Under the pieces are notes generated by a model that had not been told where the DNA came from, searched no databases, and was given only the letters and a program-made list of their open reading frames with translations. The position numbers were made by a program, and so were the translations under genes. DNA of 36,103 bases from a virus: the IMG/VR virus record IMGVR_UViG_3300020165_000067, positions 1 to 36,103 of that record; one strand, given 5' to 3'. Below are positions 21,040 to 31,500 of this stretch, one piece after another. Position 1 is the first letter of the stretch; the number at the start of each line of letters is the position of its first letter.

Positions 21040-21339
21040 TCATTGCGATGCCCCAAGTTTTATATTACTTTCATGAAAAGATAAAGCTTCAAATAGCATT
21101 AAACAGAATAAAGCCATTACTGCCACTTTCTTTTTCACGTTTAATTCACCATACAAGGCATGTATCGCCTCATCTAAATCAGATATGATCTGAGGGTCGC
21201 TTTCAACTGTAATGAAAACAGGAAAAACTTCATCGTAAGAAGCAATCATAAAAACCTGCTTATCTAAGCAAATCTCAATCCCATGATGCTTAGGGTGCAT
21301 TGTTAATTCTGGATCATCTTGAGCCGTGCAACTGTACAT
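21040..21339 (-). CDS. Unknown protein with C-terminal hydrophobic helix, 99 residues
   Basis: Not recognised. The N-terminal two thirds are soluble (MYSCTAQDDPELTMHPKHHG) with acidic helices. Residues about 73-88 (VAVMALFCLMLFEALSF) are hydrophobic enough for a membrane segment. It stands between the lysis genes and the replication genes and could be a membrane-anchored lysis accessory. Confidence 0.55.
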   Translation of the reverse strand: MYSCTAQDDPELTMHPKHHGIEICLDKQVFMIASYDEVFPVFITVESDPQIISDLDEAIHALYGELNVKKKVAVMALFCLMLFEALSFHESNIKLGASQ

Positions 21340-21353
21340 GAAATTTTAGATTA

Positions 21354-21554
21354 TTAATATTTGACTTTTCTGTTAGGGATTTGCCTTCCTCCTTGAATCA
21401 ATTCAAAGTTTGTTATCGAATCAATGTATTTTTGCAAGGTAATTTCCTCATCTGTAACAAACTTGATTTTAGGTGAAACATAAGCAGAAGGCTTGTTCCA
21501 ATATTCTTGAAGCCTAACTTGCCTCTGCAATTCATCCTTGTTAGATCTCCCCAT
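21354..21554 (-). CDS. Unknown small basic protein, 66 residues
   Basis: Not recognised. It begins MGRSNKDELQRQVRLQEYWN and is rich in Lys, Arg and Gln, without a membrane segment. It lies 15 bases after the holin-like gene in the run from lysis to replication. Confidence 0.55.
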   Translation of the reverse strand: MGRSNKDELQRQVRLQEYWNKPSAYVSPKIKFVTDEEITLQKYIDSITNFELIQGGRQIPNRKVKY

Positions 21555-21569
21555 GAATCTAACTGTAAA

Positions 21570-21836
21570 CTAATTTCTTAATTCTGAAGCTAACCTATCA
21601 ATAGCATCTGAAAGCTTGGAAAAGGTTTGCTTATGTTCTTCTCTGTCTAACTTATGCTCTGCTCTATCTAACCGCCTTTCTTCTCTGTCTTTCTCAATAA
21701 TGTTAGCAATTAAATCCGCATGAGTCGTTTCCTTCTTTGCTTGCCAGTGTAGTATCAAAAGGATAACTCCAAAAAGTGAAAAAATAATTAGTCCGATTAG
21801 TCCCCCGTGTTTTGCCCATGTTGCCGCTTGTTCCAT
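21570..21836 (-). CDS. Holin-like or XhlA-like membrane protein
   Basis: An 88-residue protein. Residues about 12-31 (LIGLIIFSLFGVILLILHW) form one membrane helix. The rest is a charged helix with repeated DRAEHKLDREEHK heptads, likely a cytoplasmic or periplasmic coiled coil. This one-helix plus coiled-coil form resembles XhlA-type lysis proteins and some inner-membrane spanins. It is encoded two bases after the amidase, so a lysis role is likely. Confidence 0.62.
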   Translation of the reverse strand: MEQAATWAKHGGLIGLIIFSLFGVILLILHWQAKKETTHADLIANIIEKDREERRLDRAEHKLDREEHKQTFSKLSDAIDRLASELRN

Positions 21837-21837
21837 A

Positions 21838-22428
21838 TTAAATCATTCTTAGTTTTTTTTCTATAAGGGTCAATCTTTGTTCTATTGTTAGATTGGTGTT
21901 ACTCATGTAACTTTTAACAAGTGAAACGAACACTTTTTTTTCTAACAGATTTCCAGGACAACTCTTGTTAGTCTTGGGGTCATCTCTATGAAATTTGATT
22001 GTTTCATTGCTTGCTTCATTATTCATCCTTTGAAGAATTAAAGCAACTGTTTTAGCTGTTAACTCAATCACATTATGCCCCCTTCCAACATGGGGGCTTT
22101 CGAGATCGTAATTGCCTAACATCTCTATACTTAGAGAGTCTTTGTTAAAGCTAACAGCATGAACCCCTCGCCTATAAAGAGAACTTAAACCCCAGATTCT
22201 TTTTTCATCTGTAAACAAATGAGGTCCACTACTCCAGCCTAACTGTTTTTCGTAGTAATGCTGTAAGTTTTTAAGATGTCTTTCTTGCCATCCGTTAGGG
22301 CGGTTTTTTAGATTGGGGCTTGCTGTATGGTGAACAGTAACAGAATTAGCCCAAGATAAATTTACATCAGATAGGTAATCTTTAAATTCATCAATAGACC
22401 AGTTTTGACCTGTTAGCTCAAATCCCAT
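21838..22428 (-). CDS. N-acetylmuramoyl-L-alanine amidase (endolysin)
   Basis: A 196-residue zinc amidase of the Amidase_2/PGRP fold that cuts the bond between MurNAc and the stem peptide. Zinc ligands are visible: His33-His34 in VHHTA, His147 in FHRDD and Cys157 in SCPG. SGPHLFTDEKRIWGL and SIEMLGNYD are typical of phage endolysins. No signal peptide is present, so it depends on a holin for release. A short helical C-terminal tail (MSNTNLTIEQRLTLIEKKL) may oligomerise. It follows the lipoprotein gene with no gap. Confidence 0.92.
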   Translation of the reverse strand: MGFELTGQNWSIDEFKDYLSDVNLSWANSVTVHHTASPNLKNRPNGWQERHLKNLQHYYEKQLGWSSGPHLFTDEKRIWGLSSLYRRGVHAVSFNKDSLSIEMLGNYDLESPHVGRGHNVIELTAKTVALILQRMNNEASNETIKFHRDDPKTNKSCPGNLLEKKVFVSLVKSYMSNTNLTIEQRLTLIEKKLRMI

Positions 22429-22617
22429 TTACTTGTTAGATCTAAGATCAACTACCAATTCCACTCCCCCTTTAGCTGAATAAGAACCTTTGATTCCCTC
22501 GTCTTGAAAGCCAACACTAACAGGAGTTGTGCAAGCCCCTATTGCCAAGATTGCCAAAGCAATAAGCAGTAGGGATAAGTAGCTAATTACTGATCTGATT
22601 TTATCCATTGTTCTCAT
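22429..22617 (-). CDS. Small lipoprotein, possible outer-membrane spanin
   Basis: A 62-residue protein with an N-terminal hydrophobic helix ending in a lipobox (AIGAC; Cys at about residue 29). The mature part has only about 34 residues. A short lipoprotein directly before the amidase suggests an o-spanin (Rz1-like), but I see no matching inner-membrane spanin beyond the holin-like gene. The start at MRTMDK could be the second Met. Confidence 0.65.
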   Translation of the reverse strand: MRTMDKIRSVISYLSLLLIALAILAIGACTTPVSVGFQDEGIKGSYSAKGGVELVVDLRSNK

Positions 22618-22639
22618 AATTTTATTTTTGTTGTTAGAG

Positions 22640-23209
22640 TTATCTTCCTTTTTTAGTTACTTTGCAATACCATCCGTGAACATCAACTGTTAGATCATCT
22701 GCTGAACTAAGAATAAATTGCGCTGGTTTTGTGATAGTGTTTGCGTTTCTCATGTAGATTCCATTGTATCTAATAACCGCAACCGCCCCAGCTGTTTTAT
22801 GCTCTTGATTAACTACGAATGGAATAGTAAAAGGTGTCCCCCCTTGCCCTAACTCCATATCAATAGAAAAAGTTTGATTATTAACTGTAGTAGTTACCTC
22901 AAGATCTAACCGAATATCAATCATGTCTCCGATATTTAATTCAGTAAAAGCAAATCTGTTAGTTGCCGTGTTCCAAACATCAGTGACGGCTGTATCTGGT
23001 AAATTTTTGTAGGTTTCAACTCCCCCCCCGTTATTGTTTAATGCTATCGGAGTTCCTCCTGTTAGAGATTGCGGGGCTAGTGTATTTCTATAATCAAAAA
23101 TGCCAAAATCCCATAAGTCTGCTATTCCGATTATTGAAGATTCCATTTTCTGAACCCCCAAGACTGGAACTCCATTAGGAACGATAAATTTGTCTGCTGT
23201 TAGTGCCAT
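22640..23209 (-). CDS. Unknown beta-rich tail-associated protein, 189 residues
   Basis: Not recognised. The protein is beta-rich with many Asn, Thr and Gly residues (LTGGTPIALNNNGGGVET), ending in VDVHGWYCKVTKKGR. It has no signal peptide. It lies just behind the tail-tip J gene, the place where phages often put receptor-binding or tail-fibre proteins, so a virion surface role is plausible. Confidence 0.6.
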   Translation of the reverse strand: MALTADKFIVPNGVPVLGVQKMESSIIGIADLWDFGIFDYRNTLAPQSLTGGTPIALNNNGGGVETYKNLPDTAVTDVWNTATNRFAFTELNIGDMIDIRLDLEVTTTVNNQTFSIDMELGQGGTPFTIPFVVNQEHKTAGAVAVIRYNGIYMRNANTITKPAQFILSSADDLTVDVHGWYCKVTKKGR

Positions 23210-23213
23210 GTTT

Positions 23214-25907
23214 TTATTCTGTGTTTAAGGTTACTTGTTCTCCAAATTCGTCTTCATCTTTATCTATTAAAATGTTAGCTGTTGGAGATTCGCTATCTGT
23301 CAATTCTGTAGGTACATCCACCCGTCCAGATATAGTTGTTGCTTCTGAGGTGTTACCTCCGCTGATATTGGCAGAAACAGATATCATGACTTCCTCATCT
23401 AATATATCATGATCTGCTGGAACAATGAAGCTTGAACTGGTTGAAGTAAGATTGTTAGATATTTCTATAAATGTATCCCCGTCTAAAGAATACTCAACTA
23501 AGTAGCTTGTAGCTTCTGGGGCTGCATCCCAAGAAAAGCTAACTTGTCTTGTCAGATCGTTGTAGTCCGTTTGCTGTAGTCCAGTCACAGAGGGAGCAAC
23601 TATAACAGGCTCAAGCTCTTCATATTCTAATTCTGGGGGGTCTTCATTATCCTTTAAAAACCTACCAAAGTTTTCAACTACACATTCAATGCTCATCTTG
23701 TCATAGCTGTTAGAAACAACTTTGTTTATTTTGCACAAATATCCATCAGATTCTAAAGGTCCAAAAATGTAAATTGGCGGTTGATGTCTTTGATCATCTA
23801 AAGGAATTAGCAAAGGGTCAATTTGACCTAACGGATCTGCTAATTCAACTTGGTATTCCTCTCCTGCAACTGCCACCACCTCGAAAGGTCCATATGACTC
23901 ACCATTCTTTTTCCTAAAGATAATTGTGTGAGTTGAATTGATTGAGAAAACAGGAATTTCTGACAGAGTAAAGATGCGGTTATTGAATATAGAAACCAAA
24001 TATCCATCTTGCCCGTTTTCTGAAACATCAGTGCAAACTTTTATCATATCTCCATAGGTCAAAGCGACTCCAGAAAAATCAGTTTCAAATTTTATTTGCT
24101 GCCTGTTATAATACTCACTTGCCCAAAGATAATTGGCTAATCTTTTTGCGTGTTTTCTTCTGGTGACTCCCGAAAAATTTATTGTTTTAGGGTTTGAGGC
24201 GGTTTGAGTTCCTATGGTTGCCGTCACAGTTTGGTTTTTCCATGTTTTATGGTCTAAATACGTTGCTACCAATCCATCATTTAAGTCATTGTTCCAAATT
24301 CTTCTTGTTAGTTTTAAGCTTCCCTCAAGTATATTTTCTCTGTTAAAAATAGCTACTGGAATTGCGTTTGGCTCATCTCTAACAACACTTATTTTACCCC
24401 CTACCATTATTGGAGTACATCTGCAGACAAAGCAGCACATTTTGATAGCATCCCAAACTGTAGTAGTCTTGGTAAAAACCCAGTCAAAATTCTCATTTGC
24501 TTCTTTAGCTTGAGCTACTGCTACCCTAATTGCGGGAATATCCATAAGCTCTTGTTCTCGCCCTTCCATCCTACCTCCCCAATCGGCTCGCAAAATGCTA
24601 CACATAGCCCAAATTGGATTTCTTGCTTCATCTGGGGCAAATTCTGCAGCCCCTACCCAATTAGTAGAAAAGTCCGAAGTTAGCACTCTAACATTTCTGT
24701 TACATAAAACTGTTACCTTGTTAGATTGCGTGTTTTGAGCGGCTAAAGTTTCCATTGAGAACCAAGGAAAATCAAAATATGCCAATTTGGTATTGGGTGT
24801 TTTATCAGTGTTCCCTCTATAGCCTTTGCAAAGATCCCAATAAACTTTGTTAGATCCTTTACCATCTAAAATCGCATTATTTGTTCTTTTGGCTCTTATC
24901 TCCCATCTTGCTTTGTACGGGGCTTTTGCATATATCGTAAATCTTATGGGTTGTGCTGTTTGATAGGCTCTGTTGACTTCCCGAAGTAACATCCAGCTTC
25001 CTATAGGGGTAGAGTCATTATCAATCTCTCTTATTTGAAATTTAAACTTAACTGATACAGAGCGCATCTTGCCTTTTGAGTCCATTCTGTATCCTCCGTT
25101 TGGCAAGGAAATATCACAAGCGATTTTTTTAATCGTTGTGTTAGGCGGGTTGATTTTATAAGGTCCAGCAAATTCAGTGTAATCTTTTTGGTTAGGTGCT
25201 AACAACTCTAAGCCTTTCACCTGTCTGCAAAGGCTTATATTATTATACCCATGACGAGTAAGCCTTGAGTTTGGGCTGTTACCAAAATTCCCAAATGAAT
25301 CATATTTAACATTATCGTTATCATCAACTCTGGTATCATCTAACAGAAGAATTTCTTGCTCCCACCCTGCAGGGTAGGGCGGGTTTCCAGCATAATAAAA
25401 AACTCCATGCCCTAACGTAAATCTTTGGTAGAGATATTGTTTGTTGTTGTCGTACAATGTGAAGGGCTGCATTATGTAAGAAGGATACAACTTGTTTCTT
25501 CCATAAGCATCTTCTATGGGTTGATTCAATCTTGCTTGGTTTTTTTGCCCATCAATACTAAATACTGGATCTCCGCTTTCTGGCGTGTCTTGAGCTACGG
25601 GGGCTACAAGAAACAAAATCGCAACTACTAACAGAATCACAACAATAGCTAAGACGATTGAGACAGGATCTCCAATGTTTACGATGAAGCAAATTTTGTC
25701 TTCTTCTTCTATTTCAACCTCCCCCCATTCTTCTCTTAGTGGATGGAATCTATCTTCTCCACGCATCAAAACACAAATCCAAGGAGTTTCCTCCCATTTT
25801 CCTAGCATCTTGTTAGCACACTCTAACAGCGTTCCTTGTGCTTTGTAATTAATGCACCTAGTAGCGTGGGGATCTTGTGCGTCTTTCGTTATTGTTACTA
25901 AAGCCAT
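23214..25907 (-). CDS. Tail-tip protein J-like, with FN3 domain
   Basis: An 897-residue central tail-tip protein. Residues 1-80 form a small beta-grasp-like domain, then a hydrophobic helix (residues 82-103: PVSIVLAIVVILLVVAILFL) as in the gpI-fused forms of J. The middle has the typical phage-tail region with WAMCSILRADWGGR, TVWDAIKMCCF and GYRGNTDKTPN. The end (about 765-860) is a fibronectin type III domain (SFSWDAAPEATSYLVEYS). It should form the hub below the tape measure and carry receptor specificity. It overlaps the NlpC/P60 gene by ten bases. Confidence 0.88.
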   Translation of the reverse strand: MALVTITKDAQDPHATRCINYKAQGTLLECANKMLGKWEETPWICVLMRGEDRFHPLREEWGEVEIEEEDKICFIVNIGDPVSIVLAIVVILLVVAILFLVAPVAQDTPESGDPVFSIDGQKNQARLNQPIEDAYGRNKLYPSYIMQPFTLYDNNKQYLYQRFTLGHGVFYYAGNPPYPAGWEQEILLLDDTRVDDNDNVKYDSFGNFGNSPNSRLTRHGYNNISLCRQVKGLELLAPNQKDYTEFAGPYKINPPNTTIKKIACDISLPNGGYRMDSKGKMRSVSVKFKFQIREIDNDSTPIGSWMLLREVNRAYQTAQPIRFTIYAKAPYKARWEIRAKRTNNAILDGKGSNKVYWDLCKGYRGNTDKTPNTKLAYFDFPWFSMETLAAQNTQSNKVTVLCNRNVRVLTSDFSTNWVGAAEFAPDEARNPIWAMCSILRADWGGRMEGREQELMDIPAIRVAVAQAKEANENFDWVFTKTTTVWDAIKMCCFVCRCTPIMVGGKISVVRDEPNAIPVAIFNRENILEGSLKLTRRIWNNDLNDGLVATYLDHKTWKNQTVTATIGTQTASNPKTINFSGVTRRKHAKRLANYLWASEYYNRQQIKFETDFSGVALTYGDMIKVCTDVSENGQDGYLVSIFNNRIFTLSEIPVFSINSTHTIIFRKKNGESYGPFEVVAVAGEEYQVELADPLGQIDPLLIPLDDQRHQPPIYIFGPLESDGYLCKINKVVSNSYDKMSIECVVENFGRFLKDNEDPPELEYEELEPVIVAPSVTGLQQTDYNDLTRQVSFSWDAAPEATSYLVEYSLDGDTFIEISNNLTSTSSSFIVPADHDILDEEVMISVSANISGGNTSEATTISGRVDVPTELTDSESPTANILIDKDEDEFGEQVTLNTE

Positions 25908-26332
25908 TCTAAAAAAGTTCCTTTAATTGATCTTGTTAATTCTGCTCTTTTTAGTGGCTCGTAAACCACCCCAGATTTAGAAACGCAATGCAGAACGCTT
26001 TTTGTTTCTGGAAAATAAATCCCTGTGTGAATAGCTAAATCTCCACGCTTAAAAGAAACAACGCAAAAATCTTTCGGGTCTTTTACCTCCTTTAAATATT
26101 TGCCTTTGATTTCCTTTGTCGCAGCGTTTTTTGCTTTGTTAGTTGTTCTCGTTATATACTCAAAAGGCTTAGGCGTTTCTATTCCTAACTCCTTATAAAA
26201 ATACCAGACAAGCCCCCAGCAGTCAAAGCCATTACGATCTAACCCGCCCGACAAATACTTGCACCCGATAAGGCTAATTATTAAGGGCTTTGTAGTCTTG
26301 GATTGTGTAGAGTTTGTTTGGGTATTTTGCAT
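25898..26332 (-). CDS. NlpC/P60 tail peptidase (gpK-like)
   Basis: A 144-residue papain-like peptidase of NlpC/P60 type, which cleaves peptide bonds in peptidoglycan during DNA injection. FDCWGLVWYFY gives the catalytic Cys38, and AIHTGIY the His, with VLHC near the last residue of the triad. Its start overlaps the DUF1833 gene by about 59 bases; no better Met is present. It has no signal peptide, as expected for a virion-carried enzyme. Confidence 0.9.
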   Translation of the reverse strand: MQNTQTNSTQSKTTKPLIISLIGCKYLSGGLDRNGFDCWGLVWYFYKELGIETPKPFEYITRTTNKAKNAATKEIKGKYLKEVKDPKDFCVVSFKRGDLAIHTGIYFPETKSVLHCVSKSGVVYEPLKRAELTRSIKGTFLEWL

Positions 26333-26819
26333 TAATTAAAGATCTGTATGTTGCTCTTGCATTTACTTGAAAGGGAGTAATTTGAACACTTAAAATTTCA
26401 ACTGTTAGAGGGGGGTCGTTTTGGACTACTGGAAGCCCTTGGAAGTGAGTATCTGGATTATAACCTAAGTCATTTTCTCCCACATAAATTCTGTAAACTA
26501 AAGTTATTGGTGCTGTGCTTTCTACTGGAACGCTTTTTAGAAACTTAGAAGCTTTCCCATCTATGTTAGGAAAGGCAATATTAACAAAACTAACTCCTTC
26601 ACTGTTAGATTGTGGCAGAGAAAGACTGAAAGAACCCGCTTCAAAAATTATCTTTTCTCCCCCTGCACTTCCAGCCCAAGCGAATAAATCTTCTCTGTCA
26701 TTTACTATATTTACAGATCCCCCGCTTGGATGATAAACGCTAACAGTTTCCAAAATTGGAATGTCTCTGTGATTTAATGCCCCAACTTCTTTTAATGCTT
26801 CGCTAATGCTTGTGTTCAT
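26274..26819 (-). CDS. DUF1833-like minor tail protein
   Basis: A 181-residue tail protein. The order strand-rich domain, FAGSSLSLP-type motif (EAGSFSLSLPQSNSEGVSF is the visible form) and VEILSVQIT, then the LINAKYPNKLYTI end, fits phage DUF1833 proteins found between distal tail and tail-tip genes. Position between the distal tail protein and NlpC supports this. It is not an enzyme. The N-terminus (MNTSISEALKEVG) is helical. Confidence 0.75.
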   Translation of the reverse strand: MNTSISEALKEVGALNHRDIPILETVSVYHPSGGSVNIVNDREDLFAWAGSAGGEKIIFEAGSFSLSLPQSNSEGVSFVNIAFPNIDGKASKFLKSVPVESTAPITLVYRIYVGENDLGYNPDTHFQGLPVVQNDPPLTVEILSVQITPFQVNARATYRSLINAKYPNKLYTIQDYKALNN

Positions 26820-26834
26820 TTGTTAGATAGTTAA

Positions 26835-28547
26835 TTAAAATGCAATCCAAATAAAGTTATTTTCTTTTGCTCTTTCTTCTACATAAGCAGTATCTTGCTC
26901 CCCCTCTTGGCTTGTAGTGCCTCCCGTTGCAGAACCCGCATTTAGATCACTTGTTACAGTATAGGTATTAGAAGTTACAGCACTAACAGTATGCAGCTTA
27001 TCATAAGCAGAAACGGAAGATCCTGCAATTACTGTATAATCTCCAATGCTTAAACCATGCGATACTGCAGTCGTTACTGTGAAATCTGTTAGGGTGCTTG
27101 TTATTGAGGTTACTACAATATCAATTCTATTTCTTGCGGGGAATAAAGCCCCAGATTGCCAGCATGGGTTTCCTTGAATTTTAATTGCATTAGCTCCAAA
27201 TACCAAAGTCGAATCTCCATATAAATTATCAACTACTGCTTTTAATGCGCCTATGTTTAAGGCACAATTTTGCCAATCATTTTCTCCTCTAAATGGAAAC
27301 GGGCTATTTCCAAGAATGTTTATTGTTGTTAGAGAGCTATTATTTTCAAGATCTAAATTTCCTCTGCCCTCATCAACTCCAACACTTGGGCAGCCATTTA
27401 TGGTGATAGTTGTTAGACTTGCACAACCAGATATTTCTAAGTCTGGATCTGCGCTAGTAGGAAACTCGGAATAAAAATCATATTCGCTTAAATCCAATGT
27501 TGCTAGAGCGTCATTGTTTTGTATCCTGCTTCTTGCAACCCTGCATTTTGCAAGGTTAGGTGAGGGATTAGTTACCCAACTAACAAGATTTACGTTGTTA
27601 GAAATTTCTAAAGCCATTTGAGTCTGTAATTGAGGGATAATTTGCGAGTCATCTTCTAAATCAAACACAAGGTTTTTCAGATTTGTCACTGAAGACATTC
27701 TTATCTTTTCAAAATTACTTCTTATCGGGTAAGTAAAAGTTCCGTTAGGCTCTGGCATTTGATAATTAGGAACTTGAACAAAATCTATGTTTCTCCAATA
27801 ATGCTTCGGTAAATTGGCTTTTGGTTTCCACTCGTAAAGAAGATAGGCAGCAAAAAATGCTATTTGATCTAACACTTGTGACTCTTTTGGTGTTGGATCT
27901 GAGTTTGATATATTAGCGTAAGCATTGACAACAAAAATTTCTTGTTGTGGTGTTTCTGGGAGCGTTTTAGTTCCGCTATCTCCGTTAGTTGTTAGTAAGG
28001 TCGTGCCGTCCCAATACTGGTAAGCTAAAGGGACAGTATTATTTACTGTCCTTATTGCTGTTTTTAGCCTTGTGGCAGAAGAAAAGCCCGTGTTATTTAC
28101 ATACTTTAAAACAATAGTATCTAATTCACCTGCTATTGTTAGATCTCCTACATCAATCAAGTTTCCTAACTCTAACTCGTTAATAGTTTCTACTTCTTTA
28201 AACTCTATTTTTGCTTGAACAGCTACAGATCCGATGCTCCTATACTTGTAGCTAAAATCAGAAACAAATTTAACTTGGCATTGTGTTAGAACTTGTGCGC
28301 CTCCCACTGGCAAATCAATGAAAAACCAATCATTTCCATTTCTTAGATAGTGCTTCCAAACTCCTTTAAAGATTTGGAATTGTTCTTTTAAAAATGAAAA
28401 ATTTACAGTGCCTTCTTCTAAAGGTGTTGACCATCTTTGCCGTTGTACAGTCCTTCCAGACTCCATTTTTTTGCGGAGGTTCTGGCTCTTGTTAGTTACG
28501 CTTAAAGTAGCGGGATTAGGCAAGTTTGTATCATTCCAATCTATCAT
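26835..28547 (-). CDS. Distal tail protein with leucine-rich-repeat-like insertion
   Basis: A 570-residue protein. Residues 1-130 look like a distal tail domain of the kind seen in other siphophages (TVQRQRWSTPLEEGTVNFSF, then RNGNDWFFIDLPVGGAQ). Residues about 275-430 show irregular leucine-rich repeats (LEISGCASLTTITINGC, NLDLENNSSLTTINILGN). The end (about 465-560) is a small beta domain with repeated Thr/Ser and Val, possibly carbohydrate binding. The insertion makes it far longer than usual for this gene position. It may present a host-contact surface. Confidence 0.72.
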   Translation of the reverse strand: MIDWNDTNLPNPATLSVTNKSQNLRKKMESGRTVQRQRWSTPLEEGTVNFSFLKEQFQIFKGVWKHYLRNGNDWFFIDLPVGGAQVLTQCQVKFVSDFSYKYRSIGSVAVQAKIEFKEVETINELELGNLIDVGDLTIAGELDTIVLKYVNNTGFSSATRLKTAIRTVNNTVPLAYQYWDGTTLLTTNGDSGTKTLPETPQQEIFVVNAYANISNSDPTPKESQVLDQIAFFAAYLLYEWKPKANLPKHYWRNIDFVQVPNYQMPEPNGTFTYPIRSNFEKIRMSSVTNLKNLVFDLEDDSQIIPQLQTQMALEISNNVNLVSWVTNPSPNLAKCRVARSRIQNNDALATLDLSEYDFYSEFPTSADPDLEISGCASLTTITINGCPSVGVDEGRGNLDLENNSSLTTINILGNSPFPFRGENDWQNCALNIGALKAVVDNLYGDSTLVFGANAIKIQGNPCWQSGALFPARNRIDIVVTSITSTLTDFTVTTAVSHGLSIGDYTVIAGSSVSAYDKLHTVSAVTSNTYTVTSDLNAGSATGGTTSQEGEQDTAYVEERAKENNFIWIAF

Positions 28548-28551
28548 ATTA

Positions 28552-31500
28552 TTATCGTCTATTTAATCCGTAGTTAGTTTCTAGTGCTGGAACAAAATCA
28601 CCACCCCCCTCTCTGGCTTCATTTGTTAGTTCTATCTTGGCTTGCTCTACTGCTTGCGCAACAATTATCTTAAAGTTGCCGTCATCGTCTTGCTCTACTT
28701 CTCCCTCTAACTGAACAGGTGCATTGTTTACAATAGTTACATTCCCGCCTCTTGATCCTCCCGCTATTGGATTGTTAGCTTGTGCAAAAAGGTTAGATTG
28801 CTGAGTTTTGTTTAGAACCATTTCCCCGCTATTTAGTCTGGCGTTTATCTGATCTCCCCCGTAAGAAGCACCGCTTACAATACCTCCTTGCTGGTATGCA
28901 GGAGGCTGCTGAGAGCGTATCTGTGCCACTTGAGCCAATCCGTAAGCAATATTACCCGCTGCAGCTATAAAGTTGTAGGGATAAGGAACAGTAGCCATCG
29001 CTTTTGCTGCGCTTTGATATGTGCTTATTGTGGCTTCTACTATCGCAAATGCTTGCGCTGTTTTAAATCCCTTTTTGCCAAATGCTCCAGCTAATGCACT
29101 CATGCCTCCAAAGAAGTCTTTTGTCGCATCAAGTTTTTGATTCAAAGAATCACGTTCTGCTTTAAGCCTTTGTTCGATTGCGTCATCTTCTATTTTTTTT
29201 ATTAAATCCGTTCTCTGCTGATAAGTTAGATTTGTAGCTTCGTTAATAATCTTTCTCTTGTCTTCTTCGTGCCTTGCAATTCTTTGCAAATCCGATTCAT
29301 AATATTGTTCTAACTGTTCAGCTTCTTGGTCAATGCCTTCCTGTAAATCAATAGCCTTGTTAGTTGCGCCTTGTCTCTCTTCATCTGGCTTTATGTCTTC
29401 TGCAAATTGATCTCCCGCTCTTTGTATAAATTGCGCTTCTTCTTCTGGCTCAAATTTTGCTTTTTTAATTTCGGTTACTGTTCTCGTATATTCTATGGAA
29501 GCCCTTTCTTGCTTTGTTGCCAGATTTTCTCTTATAACTTCTCTTGCTGATTGAGCAGCACTTTTCCCCTTTTCAGCGTTTTGATCTCTTAATGCTTGAA
29601 GCTGATTTTCGTAAAGATTTAAAAGCCATTGCTGATCTGCATTTAGCGTTTTGCCTGTGGCAAGAAAATCATCAAAAACTGTTAGCTTATCTTCAAGAAT
29701 TTTTATGTTCTTGTCGGTTTCCTCGCCAAACATTGCAGCAAGTTTTATTTCCGCTCCTGCAATATCTAACGCTTTTTGTCCTATATCAATAAGCTCTTGG
29801 TTTGATTCAGCTATAAGACCGAATACAGTTGCGAATGTTTTCCCGAAAGATTGAACTCTACCTTCTACTTCACCAAAAGTTTGTTTTAATTTTGCAGCTT
29901 CCGCTCTCCATTGTTCTGTTGTAATTTTGTTGCTTGTAAGCAACTCATTTAATCTTGCAAGTTTTACAATTATTTTAAATTGTTCTTCTGCAATTTGACC
30001 TCCAGCACCTCCGATTCTCATGTAAACCCCAAGTTGCTTTTCTAACTCTTTGGTCGTTTCAAGTTCCGCAGCTACTCGATTTCGTGAGGCTGTTAGGTTT
30101 GCAAGATTAGCCAAGCCTTTTTTGTATTCTGATAAAGTAATCTTTCCTCGGTTAAGATTATCAGCCATGACTTTCAAAGATTGCGAAACCCTTTTTATGT
30201 CATCATCTAACTGTTGTAGATTCTCTTCGCCTCCGTAGTCGCTTGCTATTTTTCTTTGCTTGGCTAACTCTTTTTCAACCTCTAACACCTTCTCTGCAAC
30301 TTTTAATAGTGAGCCAGATCTTAAAGCCCTTTTCTCTGCTGAGTCTGCTAAACTTTTTTCATACTTGGCAATATCAACCGCTCCATCCTCTAACTTTTTA
30401 CCAAAGTTTTCAACTTGTTGCTCTGCATTTTGCCCTAAGAAAATCCATCTTCCTATGATAGCGGGAAATTCGTTTAATGCTATAAAGTATGCTCTGAAAA
30501 TTTCTGGATCTGCTAACACATCAGCAAAGTCTGCAATAGAACCAGAAAGCCCTTCGTTAGCCCCTGTAGCTTGGTTAGCATTTTCTGCCATGATTAAAAA
30601 CGAATTGCCAAGTTTTTTTAATGATGTGCCAAGCGTTTCTCCTGCTATTTTCGAGGCTTCTGCAGTATCTCCAGAGGCTTCCCCTATCGCTTCAATAGCC
30701 TTCTTTGTTTCCTCTAACTTCGCTCCTGTTATGGATGCGGTTAGACTATAAGCCTCAATAGATCTCAAAGCCTTCACAAGCACTTCGTCACTACCACCAG
30801 CCGCTAACCTAACTTTCTCTAACGCTCCCGCTAATCCTTCTTGCTCAATTAAAGCTCTGCCACCCTCAACGCCTAACTTCTCATAGATTGCAGCCATCGT
30901 TTCGGATGGATTCAAAAGTGCAACAATGGCAGCTTTAACTTGTGTGAAACTCTCTGCTGTTTTAACTCCCTGCTTTGTCGTGGCTGCAGTGATGCCTAAC
31001 AATTCTTCTAAACTAACTCCTGCCGTGTTAGCTGTGGCTGAAGCCCTAGCAAGACTCCTAGCAAGTAAAGGTATGGTTGTCTTGCCTAACTTTACAGTTC
31101 TGAATAATTGGTCACTAACTTGCGTTGCGTTATCGGCAGACTTGCCATAACTATTCAGTGCTGTTGTTAGAAGATCTGTAGCAGATCCAATATCTGCCAA
31201 GCCACCTTGCGCTAATTGCGCTGCAACTTTAACAAATTTATCAACCTCTGCAGTAGGAACACCCGCTGAGATTGCTTGGTAAAAACCTTCTGCTGCTTCT
31301 GTAGCATCAACTCCAAGTGCTTGAGCGATCCCTAACGCTTTCAATCGAAGCGAATCCATTTCTTTAGCACTAGCCCCTGCAATAGTTTGCACCTCCTTCA
31401 TGGCGGTATTAAACTTTAGCCACTCTCTTGTTGTTTTTACAACTGTAGCTCCCACTGCAGTTACTCCTACTGCCAATGCTCCAAAGGCAATTCTTGATGC

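Noticed and set aside
30260-30751. 163-residue open frame on the plus strand inside the tape measure gene
   Set aside because: It is the mirror of the well-supported tape measure reading frame, with composition reflecting the repeated codons on the other strand. No promoter or start signal is seen.
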